The notes: a model not told the origin generated them from the sequence alone. 64,000 nt of DNA from JASTVH01 sp042862465 (GCA_042862465.1 JASTVH010000001.1:310001-374000); one strand, 5' to 3'. Shown: positions 33,380 to 41,925, counted from the first letter of the stretch. Program-made: numbers and translations.

Positions 33380-34354
33380 ATGAAGCTGCAACAACTGCGT
33401 TACATCTGGGAAGTGGCCCATCATGACCTCAACGTGTCTGCTACGGCCCAGAGCCTGTTTACGTCCCAACCCGGAATCTCCAAACAGATCCGACTATTGG
33501 AGGATGAGCTCGGCGTGGAGGTCTTTGCGCGCAGCGGCAAACACCTCACCCGGATTACGCCCGCCGGCGAGACCATTATCCGGGAAGCCGGTGAAATCCT
33601 GCGGCGCGTGGAAGGCATCAAGAAAATCGCGCAGGAGTTTAGTAACCAGCGCAAGGGCGATCTGAGTATCGCCACCACCCACACCCAGGCCCGTTATGCC
33701 TTGCCGCCTGTGATTCGTGGCTTTATCGAGGAATTCCCGGACGTGTCCCTGCACATGCATCAGGGGACGCCGATGCAGATCTCGGAAATGGCGGCCAATG
33801 GCGTGGTGGACTTCGCGATTGCCACCGAGGCCCTGGAACTGTTCTCCGACCTGATCATGATGCCCTGCTACCGATGGAACCGCTGCATCATCGTACCCCG
33901 CAATCATCCACTGACCCAGGTGGACAAACTGACCCTCGAGGATGTGGCGCGCTTCCCGCTAGTGACCTATGTATTCGGCTTTACCGGGCGATCAAGGCTC
34001 GATGAGGCCTTCCAGGAAGCCGGTCTCACTCCCAAGGTGGTATTTACCGCAGCGGACGCCGATGTGATTAAGACTTATGTCCGGCTGGGATTGGGGGTAG
34101 GCATTGTGGCCCAGATGGCCTTCGATCCGGAGAAGGATGAGGGGCTGGTGGCCCTGGATGCCCGGGACCTGTTCAAACCGAGCATCACCAAGATTGGATT
34201 CCGCAAAGGCACCTTCCTGCGGGGGTATATGTATGACTTCATTGAACGCTTCGCCCCCCATCTGACTCGAGATTTGGTGGAAGCGGCCAGCCACCGAACC
34301 AACCGCATGGAATTGGACGAACTGTTCAAGGATATAGAACTGCCAACACACTAG
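33380..34354 (+). CDS. cysB: LysR-type regulator of cysteine biosynthesis CysB
   Basis: 324 aa, ATG 33380 after AGGAG; the frame runs on upstream but MKLQQLRYIWEVAHHDLNVSATAQSLFTSQPGISKQIRLLE is the exact CysB start. The HTH lies at about residues 18-40. The effector domain (about 90-300) keeps CysB features such as TTHTQARYALP, where N-acetylserine and sulfate are sensed, and TAADADVIKTYVRLGLGVGIVA. It activates sulfate-assimilation genes when sulfur is short. The convergent cysH ends only 7 bp away, a conserved arrangement in pseudomonads. Confidence 0.95.
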   Translation: MKLQQLRYIWEVAHHDLNVSATAQSLFTSQPGISKQIRLLEDELGVEVFARSGKHLTRITPAGETIIREAGEILRRVEGIKKIAQEFSNQRKGDLSIATTHTQARYALPPVIRGFIEEFPDVSLHMHQGTPMQISEMAANGVVDFAIATEALELFSDLIMMPCYRWNRCIIVPRNHPLTQVDKLTLEDVARFPLVTYVFGFTGRSRLDEAFQEAGLTPKVVFTAADADVIKTYVRLGLGVGIVAQMAFDPEKDEGLVALDARDLFKPSITKIGFRKGTFLRGYMYDFIERFAPHLTRDLVEAASHRTNRMELDELFKDIELPTH

Positions 34355-34361
34355 GACGCTC

Positions 34362-35081
34362 TCAATCCTTCGCAATCATATTCCCGGCATGCAGGCCACA
34401 TTCTTTCTTGGTGGCCTCTTCCCACCACCAACGGCCTTCACGTTCGTGTTGGCCGGGAAGCACTGGGCGCGTGCAGGGCTGGCAGCCGATGCTGACAAAG
34501 CCTTTTTCATGGAGTTCGTTGTAGGGTGCTTCCGTCATGCGAATGTAGTCCCACACATCCTTGGAACTCCAGTTCGCGAAGGGATTGAACTTGACCAGGG
34601 GGCCGTTGCGGCCTGAAAACGTGGTATCCAGCTGTACAACCGGCACGTCCGAACGCGTCGGGCTTTGGTCCCGGCGCTGGCCCGTTATCCAGGCATCCAG
34701 TGTCCCCAGTTTACGGCGAAGGGGTTCGATCTTGCGGATACCGCAGCATTCTTCATGGCCATCCTGATAGAAGCTGAACAGACCCTTCTCCCGAATCAGC
34801 TTTTCAACCGCTTCTGTTTGTGGGTACATGAGTTCCAGATCAAGATCGTAATGCTCGCGAACGCGGTCGACAAAGCGCAGAGTCTCCTCGTGCAAGCGTC
34901 CTGTTTCCAGCGTAAAGACTGGCAAGGGCCTTCTCAGGCTCTTGGCCATTTCGATCAGCGCCACGTCTTCGGCGCCACTGAAGGAGATGGCAATGTGGTC
35001 GAACTCCGACAGGGCGCGTTTGAGGATCTGACGGGGGGAGGCATCCTGCAATTCGCTGGCTAGCTTTTCGATCTCACTCAT
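34362..35081 (-). CDS. cysH: assimilatory adenylylsulfate (APS) reductase
   Basis: 239 aa. Reduces adenylylsulfate to sulfite with thioredoxin. SFSGAEDVALIEMA is the nucleotide-binding P-loop of the PAPS/APS reductase family. The cysteine pairs ECCGIRK and GCQPCTRP are present: these four bind a 4Fe-4S cluster and mark the APS-using type, not the enteric PAPS type. The catalytic Cys is in KKECGLHAGN near the C-terminus. It is convergent with cysB and faces the thrH gene across a 262-bp region. Confidence 0.95.
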   Translation of the reverse strand: MSEIEKLASELQDASPRQILKRALSEFDHIAISFSGAEDVALIEMAKSLRRPLPVFTLETGRLHEETLRFVDRVREHYDLDLELMYPQTEAVEKLIREKGLFSFYQDGHEECCGIRKIEPLRRKLGTLDAWITGQRRDQSPTRSDVPVVQLDTTFSGRNGPLVKFNPFANWSSKDVWDYIRMTEAPYNELHEKGFVSIGCQPCTRPVLPGQHEREGRWWWEEATKKECGLHAGNMIAKD

Positions 35082-35157
35082 CTGTCTTTTTATCCATGTA
35101 CGGCTTTAAGATGGAGCAACTCTACCATCGCTGGATGGAAAATCAGAAAGAACAGTC

Positions 35158-35188
35158 CCTTATAAGGTTATAGAGGGAACGATCCTTA
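35158..35188. promoter_or_regulatory. candidate operator upstream of cysH
   Basis: A 10-bp palindrome CCTTATAAGG (35158-35167) shares its right half with an inverted repeat ATAAGG-N16-CCTTAT (about 35162-35189). It lies 77-108 bp before the cysH start. TTATA/ATAAG elements occur in CysB-bound sites of enteric bacteria, so a CysB role is plausible; the same region also precedes thrH. Confidence 0.3.
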
Positions 35189-35343
35189 TTCTGCGTGGGC
35201 TATGGGGGCACTGGGGTGCAACCTGTTTAGGCGCCGCAAGGGCATCCCTTGTGCCTGATTCGACGGAAGAGCGACCTGAAAGGTGCAATAAACAGAGGGT
35301 TTCATTATCATACCGGCCGCACTAGACGTAAGAGGAGCCGACT

Positions 35344-35961
35344 GTGGAACTGGCCTGTTTGGACCTGGAAGGGGTGCTGATCCCCGAAATCTGGATTGCC
35401 TTTGCGGAGAAAACGGGGATCGAAGAGCTGAAAGCGACCACCCGTGATATTCCCGATTATGATGTGCTCATGCGCCAGCGCCTGCGGCTGCTTGATGAGC
35501 ACGGCTATGGTTTGCCCGCCATCCAGGAGGTGATTGGTGAACTGGACCCGCTGCCTGGTGCGGCCGAGTTTCTGGACTGGCTGCGTGAGCGTTTCCAGGT
35601 GGTCATCCTGTCTGATACGTTCTATGAATTTGCCATGCCGCTGATGGCCAAGCTGGGCTACCCCACACTGCTGTGCCATAAGCTCGAAGTGGAAGAGGGT
35701 GGCCGCATCAGCGATTACAAGCTGCGACAGCGGGACCCCAAGCGTCAGTCTGTGCGTGCTTTCCAGCTACTGAATTATCGTGTGATTGCAGCAGGTGATT
35801 CTTACAACGATACCACGATGCTGAAGCAGGCCGAGGCCGGTGTGCTCTTCCATGCGCCGCAGAACGTTATCGAAGAGTTTCCGGAGTTTCCCGCGGTGGA
35901 TGATTTTGAGGCGCTGAAAAAGACCTTTCTTGAATTGCGGGAGCAAATCAGGCGCTCCTGA
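35344..35961 (+). CDS. thrH: ThrH: phosphoserine phosphatase / homoserine phosphotransferase
   Basis: 205 aa, GTG start after AGAGGAG. HAD-superfamily enzyme: motif I is CLDLEGVLIP, with DLEG instead of the usual DxDx(T/V) as in Pseudomonas ThrH, motif II SDTFYEF, motif IV GDSYNDTTML. ThrH can dephosphorylate phosphoserine and pass the phosphate to homoserine, linking serine and threonine synthesis. Full length. Its own promoter region is shared with divergent cysH. I am confident in the family because the motif set and length agree. Confidence 0.92.
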   Translation: MELACLDLEGVLIPEIWIAFAEKTGIEELKATTRDIPDYDVLMRQRLRLLDEHGYGLPAIQEVIGELDPLPGAAEFLDWLRERFQVVILSDTFYEFAMPLMAKLGYPTLLCHKLEVEEGGRISDYKLRQRDPKRQSVRAFQLLNYRVIAAGDSYNDTTMLKQAEAGVLFHAPQNVIEEFPEFPAVDDFEALKKTFLELREQIRRS

Positions 35962-36056
35962 TTCGGTTTTGTAATGGGCAGGGCGTACCGATTTATCGGG
36001 CCCGGTAGCTGGCATAAACAGGTTGTGGTCTGTTTTCAGCGCTGCCGTCTCTGCCC

Positions 36057-37439
36057 TTACATCTTCTCTAACAAATCCATCATCAATTTTACTTTGGTAA
36101 GCGTCTCCTCGTATTCAGTCTCCGGGTCGGAGTCCATCACGATCCCGCCGCCTCCCCAGAACCGGATTTTTCCTTGCTGACAAAGCGCCGTTCGAATCGC
36201 GATGCTGCTATCCGCCTGGCCATCGGTGCTCAAATAGAAAACGGAGCCGCAGTAAGGCCCCCGGGTGACGTTTTCACGCTTCTTGATCACCTTCATGGCC
36301 TGGATTTTGGGGGCACCGGTTATCGATCCTCCCGGATAGGCATTCAGTAGGGCTGAAAAAGCGCGCACATCCGGTTTGAGTCTGCCGGTGATGGTGCTGA
36401 CCAGATGATGCACGTTTTTATAGCTTTCGACTTCAAACAGGCGTTCAACCCGGATGCTGCCTGTCTGGCAGCTACGGCCAAGGTCATTGCGCAAAAGATC
36501 CACAATCATCAGATTTTCGGCCCGGTCTTTTGGGCTTTGAATCAGTTCCTCTTTGAGTCTGCTATCCGTCGCCGGGGTGTGTCCGCGGGGGCGCGTGCCC
36601 TTTATGGGCTTGGTCTCGAGCCTGTCGTCCTGAATACGGATGAAACGCTCGGGTGAGAGACTCAGGACGCAGTGATCCGGGAGAGCCAGATAGGCAGAAA
36701 ACGGGGCAGCGATAACAGTGGTAAGCGCTTTGTATGCCTGCCAGGAAGAGCCGGTAAATGCGCCCTCGAAACACTGGGAAAGGTTAACCTGATAGCAATC
36801 GCCTGCCCTTATGCCGTCCTGAATGTGTCTGATTTTCTGCAGGTACTCCTTTTTGCTTTCCAGGGCCCTGAAGGGAGCTGTCATTGAAAAAGAGGTCTGT
36901 TCGGCCTGGGGGATGTCTTCCGATAAAAGCTCTTTCAGGAGCCGTTGTTTTTTGGCCTCTGGGCAGCTGGGGTGGAAGACAAGAAAGCTGCGGCCCTCAA
37001 TATGATCCTGAATCAATCCCCAACTGTAGAATGCGGCATGGAGCAGCAAGGTGTCCGGCGGCAGATCAGCGACATAGTCCAGTAACGCAGGTTCGCAGAA
37101 AAAGCCGAGTTCGTAAGCGGCATACCCGATAAACCCGCCGGTAAAGGGGCAGTCTTCAGTCATGCTGTCGTTGGTTAAAGCCGCTTGTTTTAGATGTGAG
37201 TCCAGCGCTTGCTGTATGGCGTTAAACTGATCTTCGGACGACCCGGCGCGAAGTTGCAGCTCGAATTCGGGCAGGGCGCTTGTGATGCTATAGCGCCCAC
37301 CCGCCTTTCCTTCAGCATCCCGTAGGCTTGGCGGAGGGCCCAGCTGAACAAAACCAGATTCGCCAGCCAGTTTTTCTACAAGCGGTCCAGCATTGCTGAT
37401 GGGCATCACATCGAGCCGGCGTCTTTGGGGCAAAATCAT
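36057..37439 (-). CDS. pabB: aminodeoxychorismate synthase component I
   Basis: 460 aa. Chorismate-binding family: GDCYQVNLSQCFEG, the LALPDHCVLSLSPERFI strand, PIKGTRPRG, the catalytic block DLLRNDLGRSCQTGSIRVERL, and YPGGSITGAPKIQAMKVI. Length and SPERF/GTRPRG sequence fit PabB rather than TrpE. It makes 4-amino-4-deoxychorismate for folate, with the glutaminase PabA supplied from elsewhere. GAGGA just before the start on the minus strand. The upstream about 280 bp has no clear gene. Confidence 0.9.
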   Translation of the reverse strand: MILPQRRRLDVMPISNAGPLVEKLAGESGFVQLGPPPSLRDAEGKAGGRYSITSALPEFELQLRAGSSEDQFNAIQQALDSHLKQAALTNDSMTEDCPFTGGFIGYAAYELGFFCEPALLDYVADLPPDTLLLHAAFYSWGLIQDHIEGRSFLVFHPSCPEAKKQRLLKELLSEDIPQAEQTSFSMTAPFRALESKKEYLQKIRHIQDGIRAGDCYQVNLSQCFEGAFTGSSWQAYKALTTVIAAPFSAYLALPDHCVLSLSPERFIRIQDDRLETKPIKGTRPRGHTPATDSRLKEELIQSPKDRAENLMIVDLLRNDLGRSCQTGSIRVERLFEVESYKNVHHLVSTITGRLKPDVRAFSALLNAYPGGSITGAPKIQAMKVIKKRENVTRGPYCGSVFYLSTDGQADSSIAIRTALCQQGKIRFWGGGGIVMDSDPETEYEETLTKVKLMMDLLEKM

Positions 37440-37719
37440 TTCCTCGTGCTTTTGGCGGCCAAGCGAACGTCTGCTTGGTGATTTGGAAAGGTATTTGGGG
37501 TGTTTAGAAGAAAACCAAACATGGGAACGCTGGCAATACGGCTGTTACCCCGGTTTTTCTTACTCACGGCGCAAGGCGTACTGGCCGTGCTCATGCCGGA
37601 CGGCATTTTACCCGATTGCGTTAGAGGCCCAAAACTTGAATTGGTGATTGGAATCTGATGTGGTTGCCATCCTAATATAGGCCCGTTTAACGCAAAGACC
37701 ACAGAGTGAGTAAAACAAG
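37440..37719. other. spacer of about 280 bp between pabB and a secreted-protein gene
   Basis: Lies between divergent genes, so two promoters are expected. No frame with a start signal and recognisable product was found. I see nothing repeat-like or strongly palindromic apart from a short GTTAC/GTAAC-free AT-rich part near 37660-37690 just before the next gene. Confidence 0.4.
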
Positions 37720-38376
37720 ATGCGAAATACCGGTTACAGCGCAAAGCTGCTGAAGATGGCACTGATCGGCACTGTTGGCTTCTTCCTGAGTTTTGGCTTC
37801 GCGATTGCCCAGGAGGGAGAGTCAAACAAGAAGCAGCTGGATGTGGAGGGGGCGCAAAACGCCGTCCCCATTAGCGAGTTGCCGGAGGGGAGCCCCCAAG
37901 CCAAAGCGTTGAAGAAAGAGATCGATACCAACTTTGATTTCATGACCTCCAAGGCCATTAGCAAGGCTGGGGAATTGTTGGAAGATTATGGAAAATTCTA
38001 TCCGTTTGGGGTGGCCGTGGGTCCGGAAGGCAAAATGAATTTTGCCTGGACGGTGTCCAACGACAAGAAGAACTCAAAAATTGATCCCCGCTTGGCGTTG
38101 GCGGCGTTGCGCAAGACGCTGGCCGCCAATGCCACGGCAAAGCGCCTGTTGGCCACGGCCATTGTTTACGAATACGCGCGTACCGATGACGATGGCAATA
38201 TCATTGGTAAGCAGGTCAATGTGGAGCTGGAATACGTAACCGGCGCTGCCAAAGTGCGGGCGGCGCCTTTCAAAATTCTGGATGATGGCTCCGTGAAGTT
38301 TATGGGGATGGGAGAGCAAGAAATGGAGTCCCGCGTGTTCAGCGAGTTGCTCTCTAAAATGGAAGGCGTAGAGTAA
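37720..38376 (+). CDS. secreted protein of unknown function
   Basis: 218 aa. The N-terminus (MRNTGYSAKLLKMALIGTVGFFLSFGFAIA, then QEG) is a long signal peptide. The mature part has a helix (NFDFMTSKAISKAGELLEDYG), then FYPFGVAVGPEGKMNFAWTV, followed by alternating strands and a helix-rich C-terminus (EMESRVFSELLSKMEGVE). The FYPFG...G pattern occurs in several small bacterial proteins but I cannot assign a family. It precedes the DUF6160 genes by about 230 bp on the same strand. Export is clear; function unknown. Confidence 0.65.
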   Translation: MRNTGYSAKLLKMALIGTVGFFLSFGFAIAQEGESNKKQLDVEGAQNAVPISELPEGSPQAKALKKEIDTNFDFMTSKAISKAGELLEDYGKFYPFGVAVGPEGKMNFAWTVSNDKKNSKIDPRLALAALRKTLAANATAKRLLATAIVYEYARTDDDGNIIGKQVNVELEYVTGAAKVRAAPFKILDDGSVKFMGMGEQEMESRVFSELLSKMEGVE

Positions 38377-38610
38377 AGCCTTAAGCGGGGTGTAACGGAT
38401 CGTTTCCGCTTTTGTCGCCCAAGCGTTTGAAAGTGTTACCAAAGGTTGTTGAGTGTAAAAACGGTAACTGGAAATGTGAGATTCATCGCAGAAACCTGTT
38501 CATAAGTCTCTACAATGGAAATTGTTCGGGTGGATGAACTTCTTTAACGAAGCTCCTGAACACCTAAAAATCTAATGATAAAAATGTTGAACCTCTTTAA
38601 GGAGAACAAT

Positions 38611-39576
38611 ATGAAAGGCCTGAAGAAAATTGCACTGGTTACCGCCATCGCGGGCGCTTCTTTCGGCGCTCAGGCTGAACTGAAAGCCATGAACGATTCC
38701 GCCATGGGCGACGTTACCGGTCAGGCTGGTGTAACCATCGAGCTCGACGCAAACGTCAGCATCGGTGAGATCCAGTACAAGGACCAAGGTAGCCTGTTCA
38801 TGAAGGGCGTTACTATCGGTGGTCTTGGTCAGCTTGGTATGACCGACGGCGACGGCAACGCCTACGGCACTAGCTTGGATAACCTGAAGATCGATATCGA
38901 TATCGCTGGTTCTGCTGGTGGCGATCTGGGTCAGGCTTACGGTCTGGACAAGATCACTGACACTCGCATTACCACTGTTGCCAACACTGGCACCCACGGC
39001 GAAGTTCGTCCGACTATCGAAGACGGCGACCTGGTTATCGCTCTGGACGCAATCGACCAGAACGACGGCGTAGACATGTACCTGGGCGTTCAGGAAGTGT
39101 CTCTGGGTACTTCTTCCGAAGGTGTTGATCCGGCGACTGGTTCTTACACTCCGACTTCCGGAACCGGCACTGTTCTGCTGTCTAACCTGAACATGGCTGC
39201 TCAGCTGGGTCCGATCGACATCGTGATCGACGGTCAGACCAACAACATGAACATCAACGCCTACTTCCAGGCTGGTGGTCAGGTGACCATGCCGTTCATG
39301 GCTACTAGCATGGGCTTCAAGGTTCATAACAGCCGTGGTAGCGACGTGCTGGTCTACACCAACGGCAAGGCTACGCCTGATGTTGCGTCCTTCGCACACG
39401 CTCAGGTTGACATCTCTCCGAACACCGATACTACCAAGGGTCTGAACGTGAACGTTACTGACTTCTCTGGTGATATCGACTTGACTAACATCACCCTGGG
39501 CTCTGCTCCGGCTATCGGTCATGTATTCATGACTGACCTGAGCGTTCAAGCCAACATGAACGTCTACGGTCACTAA
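38611..39576 (+). CDS. DUF6160 (FilA-like) secreted protein, codon use of a highly expressed gene
   Basis: 321 aa from ATG 38611, preceded by AAGGAG; the frame is open further upstream but only this start gives the signal peptide MKGLKKIALVTAIAGASFGAQA. The mature N-terminus reads ELKAMNDSAMGDVTGQAGVTIELDANVSIGEIQYKDQGSLF, the DUF6160 signature, followed by beta-rich repeats with Asp and Gly (IDIVIDGQTNNMNINAYFQ). The family includes FilA of the Acinetobacter Fil pilus locus, as far as I recall. Codons are strongly biased to GGT, GCT, AAC, GAC, CTG, ACC and TCT, unlike the neighbours, as in genes for very abundant proteins. A strong terminator follows. Likely an abundant surface or periplasmic beta-protein; role unknown. 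Confidence 0.8.
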   Translation: MKGLKKIALVTAIAGASFGAQAELKAMNDSAMGDVTGQAGVTIELDANVSIGEIQYKDQGSLFMKGVTIGGLGQLGMTDGDGNAYGTSLDNLKIDIDIAGSAGGDLGQAYGLDKITDTRITTVANTGTHGEVRPTIEDGDLVIALDAIDQNDGVDMYLGVQEVSLGTSSEGVDPATGSYTPTSGTGTVLLSNLNMAAQLGPIDIVIDGQTNNMNINAYFQAGGQVTMPFMATSMGFKVHNSRGSDVLVYTNGKATPDVASFAHAQVDISPNTDTTKGLNVNVTDFSGDIDLTNITLGSAPAIGHVFMTDLSVQANMNVYGH

Positions 39577-39603
39577 TCGACCCAGTAGTCGCTTCATGAA
39601 GAA

Positions 39604-39630
39604 GGCCGCCTTTCGAGGCGGCCTTTTTTT
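39604..39630 (+). terminator. strong intrinsic terminator after the DUF6160 gene
   Basis: GGCCGCC (39604-39610), 6-nt loop TTTCGA, GGCGGCC (39617-39623), then seven T (39624-39630). Perfect form, 28 bp after the stop codon. Confidence 0.9.
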
Positions 39631-39974
39631 ATGGCCATTTTTTTAGTTAACGGGCCTATCTTTGCCTTAGTAAGCCGAAGTTTTTTATTTCTGCACTATC
39701 CTTTTTCGATGATATGGGCAAACCGCTTGTGGCGCTTTTAAAGCACATTTGTGAACCTGTGCCAAAAGACTGTTTTTGCTAACTTTAATGTGTTTTGCAA
39801 GGTGGCAAGCGTTTCAATACTGTTGTTATGAACAATTGGTGGAATAACGATCAAAGTGTGAAGCCTTTCCTGTTTGCCTTAACAGAATTTAATACTATAT
39901 TTAGTGAGTCATCTTTATTGATTTGTCCTGCAATAATTCTGGGATTGAGATAAAAAAAATAACTGGGAGGCGCA
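39631..39974. other. AT-rich spacer, about 340 bp
   Basis: After the terminator the sequence is AT-rich with no gene seen. It should carry the promoter of the second DUF6160 gene. The run near 39890-39900 (TTTAATACTATATTTAG) and the TATTGATTTG stretch could include a -10 element; no clear pair picked. The second gene has a GGGAGG ribosome-binding site. Confidence 0.45.
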
Positions 39975-40817
39975 ATGAAACGTTATATAAGAAAATATGT
40001 TCCGCCTGCACTGTCGCTTTGTCTGTTCGCGACAGTGGCCAGCGCGGAAATTCACCCTCTGTCAGAGGATTCAATGGGAGACATCACCGGTCAGGCCGGC
40101 GTTTCCATTGATTTGAGTGCCAAAGTCAATCTTGCCGAGTTCCGATATCAGGATCAGGGCAGTCTGGCCATTCGGGACATCGAAATTGGCGGCGCCAACA
40201 AGGCCACCTATTTCGGCTCGGACTGGGGGGCCGCTACCTATTCGGGCGATTGGCTGGATCACCTTCAGATCAATATCGATGTGATGAGTGACGGGGACTT
40301 GGTGTTTTTTACCAAGCCGGAACCAGGTTTTGGTCAGGCCATCGATTTTTCATTGAAAACGGGCGAATGGCTTCTGCAAACGTCCAATGGAACGGATGGT
40401 ACGCGGCTTTTGAGCAACCTGAGTATGACGGGGCTTGGTCTCGATTTTCGAATGAAAGTCGACAATCAGACAGAGCATCTGCTGCTAGAGACGACATTCG
40501 GGATTGATGATCTGGACACCGATATTGAATTCCTTGGTATCGGTATTCGGGACATGAAAATTGCTGGCACCAGCTATTTTGAGTCTCTGCAACAGTGGGG
40601 ATATGTTGGGTTGCCAGACATTGGGGCAAAACTCAAGCTGGATATCCACAAAGAGGATACCCCGAACGTCACCAATGGATTGGGAATCGACATCAACCAG
40701 TTCGAGGCGGATGTTGACCTGCCGGTCATTACGTTTGGATCTGCCCCGTCCATCGGTTCCGTTAAAATAAATGATCTCTCTCTAAACGGCACCAAGATGG
40801 TCGTATACGGCCATTAG
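39975..40817 (+). CDS. second DUF6160-family secreted protein
   Basis: 280 aa, ATG after GGGAGG. Signal peptide MKRYIRKYVPPALSLCLFATVASA, then EIHPLSEDSMGDITGQAGVSIDLSAKVNLAEFRYQDQGSLAIRDIEIGG, which lines up closely with the first DUF6160 protein (SAMGDVTGQAGVTIELDANVSIGEIQYKDQGSLF). The C-termini also agree (NGLGIDINQFEADVDLPVITFGSAPSIGSVKINDLSLNGTKMVVYGH against GLNVNVTDFSGDIDLTNITLGSAPAIGHVFMTDLSVQANMNVYGH). Diverged paralogue; its codon use is ordinary, so expression is probably much lower than that of the first copy. Confidence 0.8.
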   Translation: MKRYIRKYVPPALSLCLFATVASAEIHPLSEDSMGDITGQAGVSIDLSAKVNLAEFRYQDQGSLAIRDIEIGGANKATYFGSDWGAATYSGDWLDHLQINIDVMSDGDLVFFTKPEPGFGQAIDFSLKTGEWLLQTSNGTDGTRLLSNLSMTGLGLDFRMKVDNQTEHLLLETTFGIDDLDTDIEFLGIGIRDMKIAGTSYFESLQQWGYVGLPDIGAKLKLDIHKEDTPNVTNGLGIDINQFEADVDLPVITFGSAPSIGSVKINDLSLNGTKMVVYGH

Positions 40818-41015
40818 GACGTAGCCCATGCCGTGGCGGTCAAGGATGACCGCGCCTTCAATAAGCCCCATCTCATTGCTGATACGCGCATCGATCAGTG
40901 TGCCAGGCGGCAATAGCCCAGAATAAATAGCCGATCCTTCCTTCAAAAGCTCCCGCCAAACCTCTTTCTGGTAAAGCGTTCGCTGCCTGAGGTGCCTATT
41001 TTCCGACCTTGACAG
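40782..41015 (-). pseudogene. open frame on the minus strand that looks like a gene remnant
   Basis: A frame of 77 codons is open on the minus strand from 41015 down to a TAG at 40782, with no ATG start; the previous in-frame stop is at 41016-41018. It reads naturally as protein: LYQKEVWRELLKEGSAIYSG, then LLPPGTLIDARISNEMGLIE and GAVILDRHGMGYVLMAVYDH. It covers most of the gap between the second DUF6160 gene and the next secreted-protein gene and runs into the 3' end of the DUF6160 gene. The composition looks coding, unlike a spacer, but start and end are missing, so a truncated gene is likely. I do not recognise the family. Confidence 0.4.
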
Positions 41016-41130
41016 TTATCCACTGATACTCGAGCACTATCAGAGCCTTAAGCGCTTGTTTTAAGGAAAGCGAAAGAGGAGGAAGCTAACAAAGAAACGG
41101 CGTTAATCAAGGAGGGCCCGGTGCCCAGGA

Positions 41131-41772
41131 TTAATCCTGGGGCACCTGAATGGCCATATCAAAGCCACCACCGGGGCGAGGCGTCAGTTGGATGGGGCCT
41201 TCGTTGATACCCTTGGGGACTTCAATCTGATCAACCCCGGGCAGATTGCCAATAGAGAAATTCAGGGTCTGTCCGTCATACATCAAGCCCAGCTGGTCCC
41301 CAAACAGTGATTTGGTGAAGGGGGCATCCGGAATTTCGATCTGCTGACCGTTGATGGTGGGCGGTACCAGTGGTGTGAATTCGGGCACAGGCTGCGCCGC
41401 TGCCAGCTGTTCCTGGGGGAAGAAAGCCGCCTTGCGAATCTGTTCCTGTTTGGCCACTTCTTCGGCCAGCGCCCACTGTTCGTCCCGACTGTCACGCAGC
41501 TTGTTCATGACGGCTTCCCGCTCGGCTTCCGTCATGGGGGGCTCGCCCGGCGATATCGTCAACGTTTTTGTCACGGATCGGCTTTCCGATTCGGACTTCT
41601 GTTCCTGCTCTTTTTCCTGTTCGGCTGGGCGCTGCTTGGGCACAACGATGATGGCCGAGTCCTTGATGTAGGTATCGACCATTTCATCGGAGGACAGGGT
41701 TTTAACGCCAGCCTGGGCTGCCATGGTTGAACCGATTGCAGCGGCCAGTAAAAGAGGGCGGGTGACACGCAT
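41131..41772 (-). CDS. secreted protein linked to the DUF6160 cluster
   Basis: 213 aa. Signal peptide MRVTRPLLLAAAIGSTMAAQA, then GVKTLSSDEMVDTYIKDSAIIVVPKQ, a stretch whose [L]-[SN]-x-[DS]-x-M-x-D pattern echoes the mature start of both DUF6160 proteins. A charged EKEQEQKSESES segment and a helical part (TEAEREAVMNKLRDSRDEQW) follow, and the C-terminal about 90 residues are Pro/Gly-rich with strands (QIEVPKGINEGPIQLTPRPGGGFDM). No catalytic motif. Close position and the shared mature N-terminal pattern suggest it works with the DUF6160 proteins, perhaps like the accessory proteins of the Fil locus; this is inference. Confidence 0.6.
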   Translation of the reverse strand: MRVTRPLLLAAAIGSTMAAQAGVKTLSSDEMVDTYIKDSAIIVVPKQRPAEQEKEQEQKSESESRSVTKTLTISPGEPPMTEAEREAVMNKLRDSRDEQWALAEEVAKQEQIRKAAFFPQEQLAAAQPVPEFTPLVPPTINGQQIEIPDAPFTKSLFGDQLGLMYDGQTLNFSIGNLPGVDQIEVPKGINEGPIQLTPRPGGGFDMAIQVPQD

Positions 41773-41925
41773 GAGCAGAGTCCTGTATTGAAGCTTTCCA
41801 ATAGACAGTATTTGGGTTTATGGTTGCAAATTCAACAAGCAAACGTGGATTCTGTGTACGCCGTCCGTAAACCGTGGTAACAATGCTCTCTTGAAGTGTT
41901 TGAAACGGTGTATAGACGAGAGCAA

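Noticed and set aside
37393..37647. 84-codon plus-strand frame upstream of the secreted protein at 37720
   Set aside because: Starts inside pabB on the other strand, has an odd composition rich in Cys, Trp and Arg, and lacks a start signal.
38572..39597. 341-codon minus-strand frame over the first DUF6160 gene
   Set aside because: The frame is open because the sense gene uses few codon types. The sense protein has a signal peptide, family signature, ribosome-binding site and terminator; the antisense has none.
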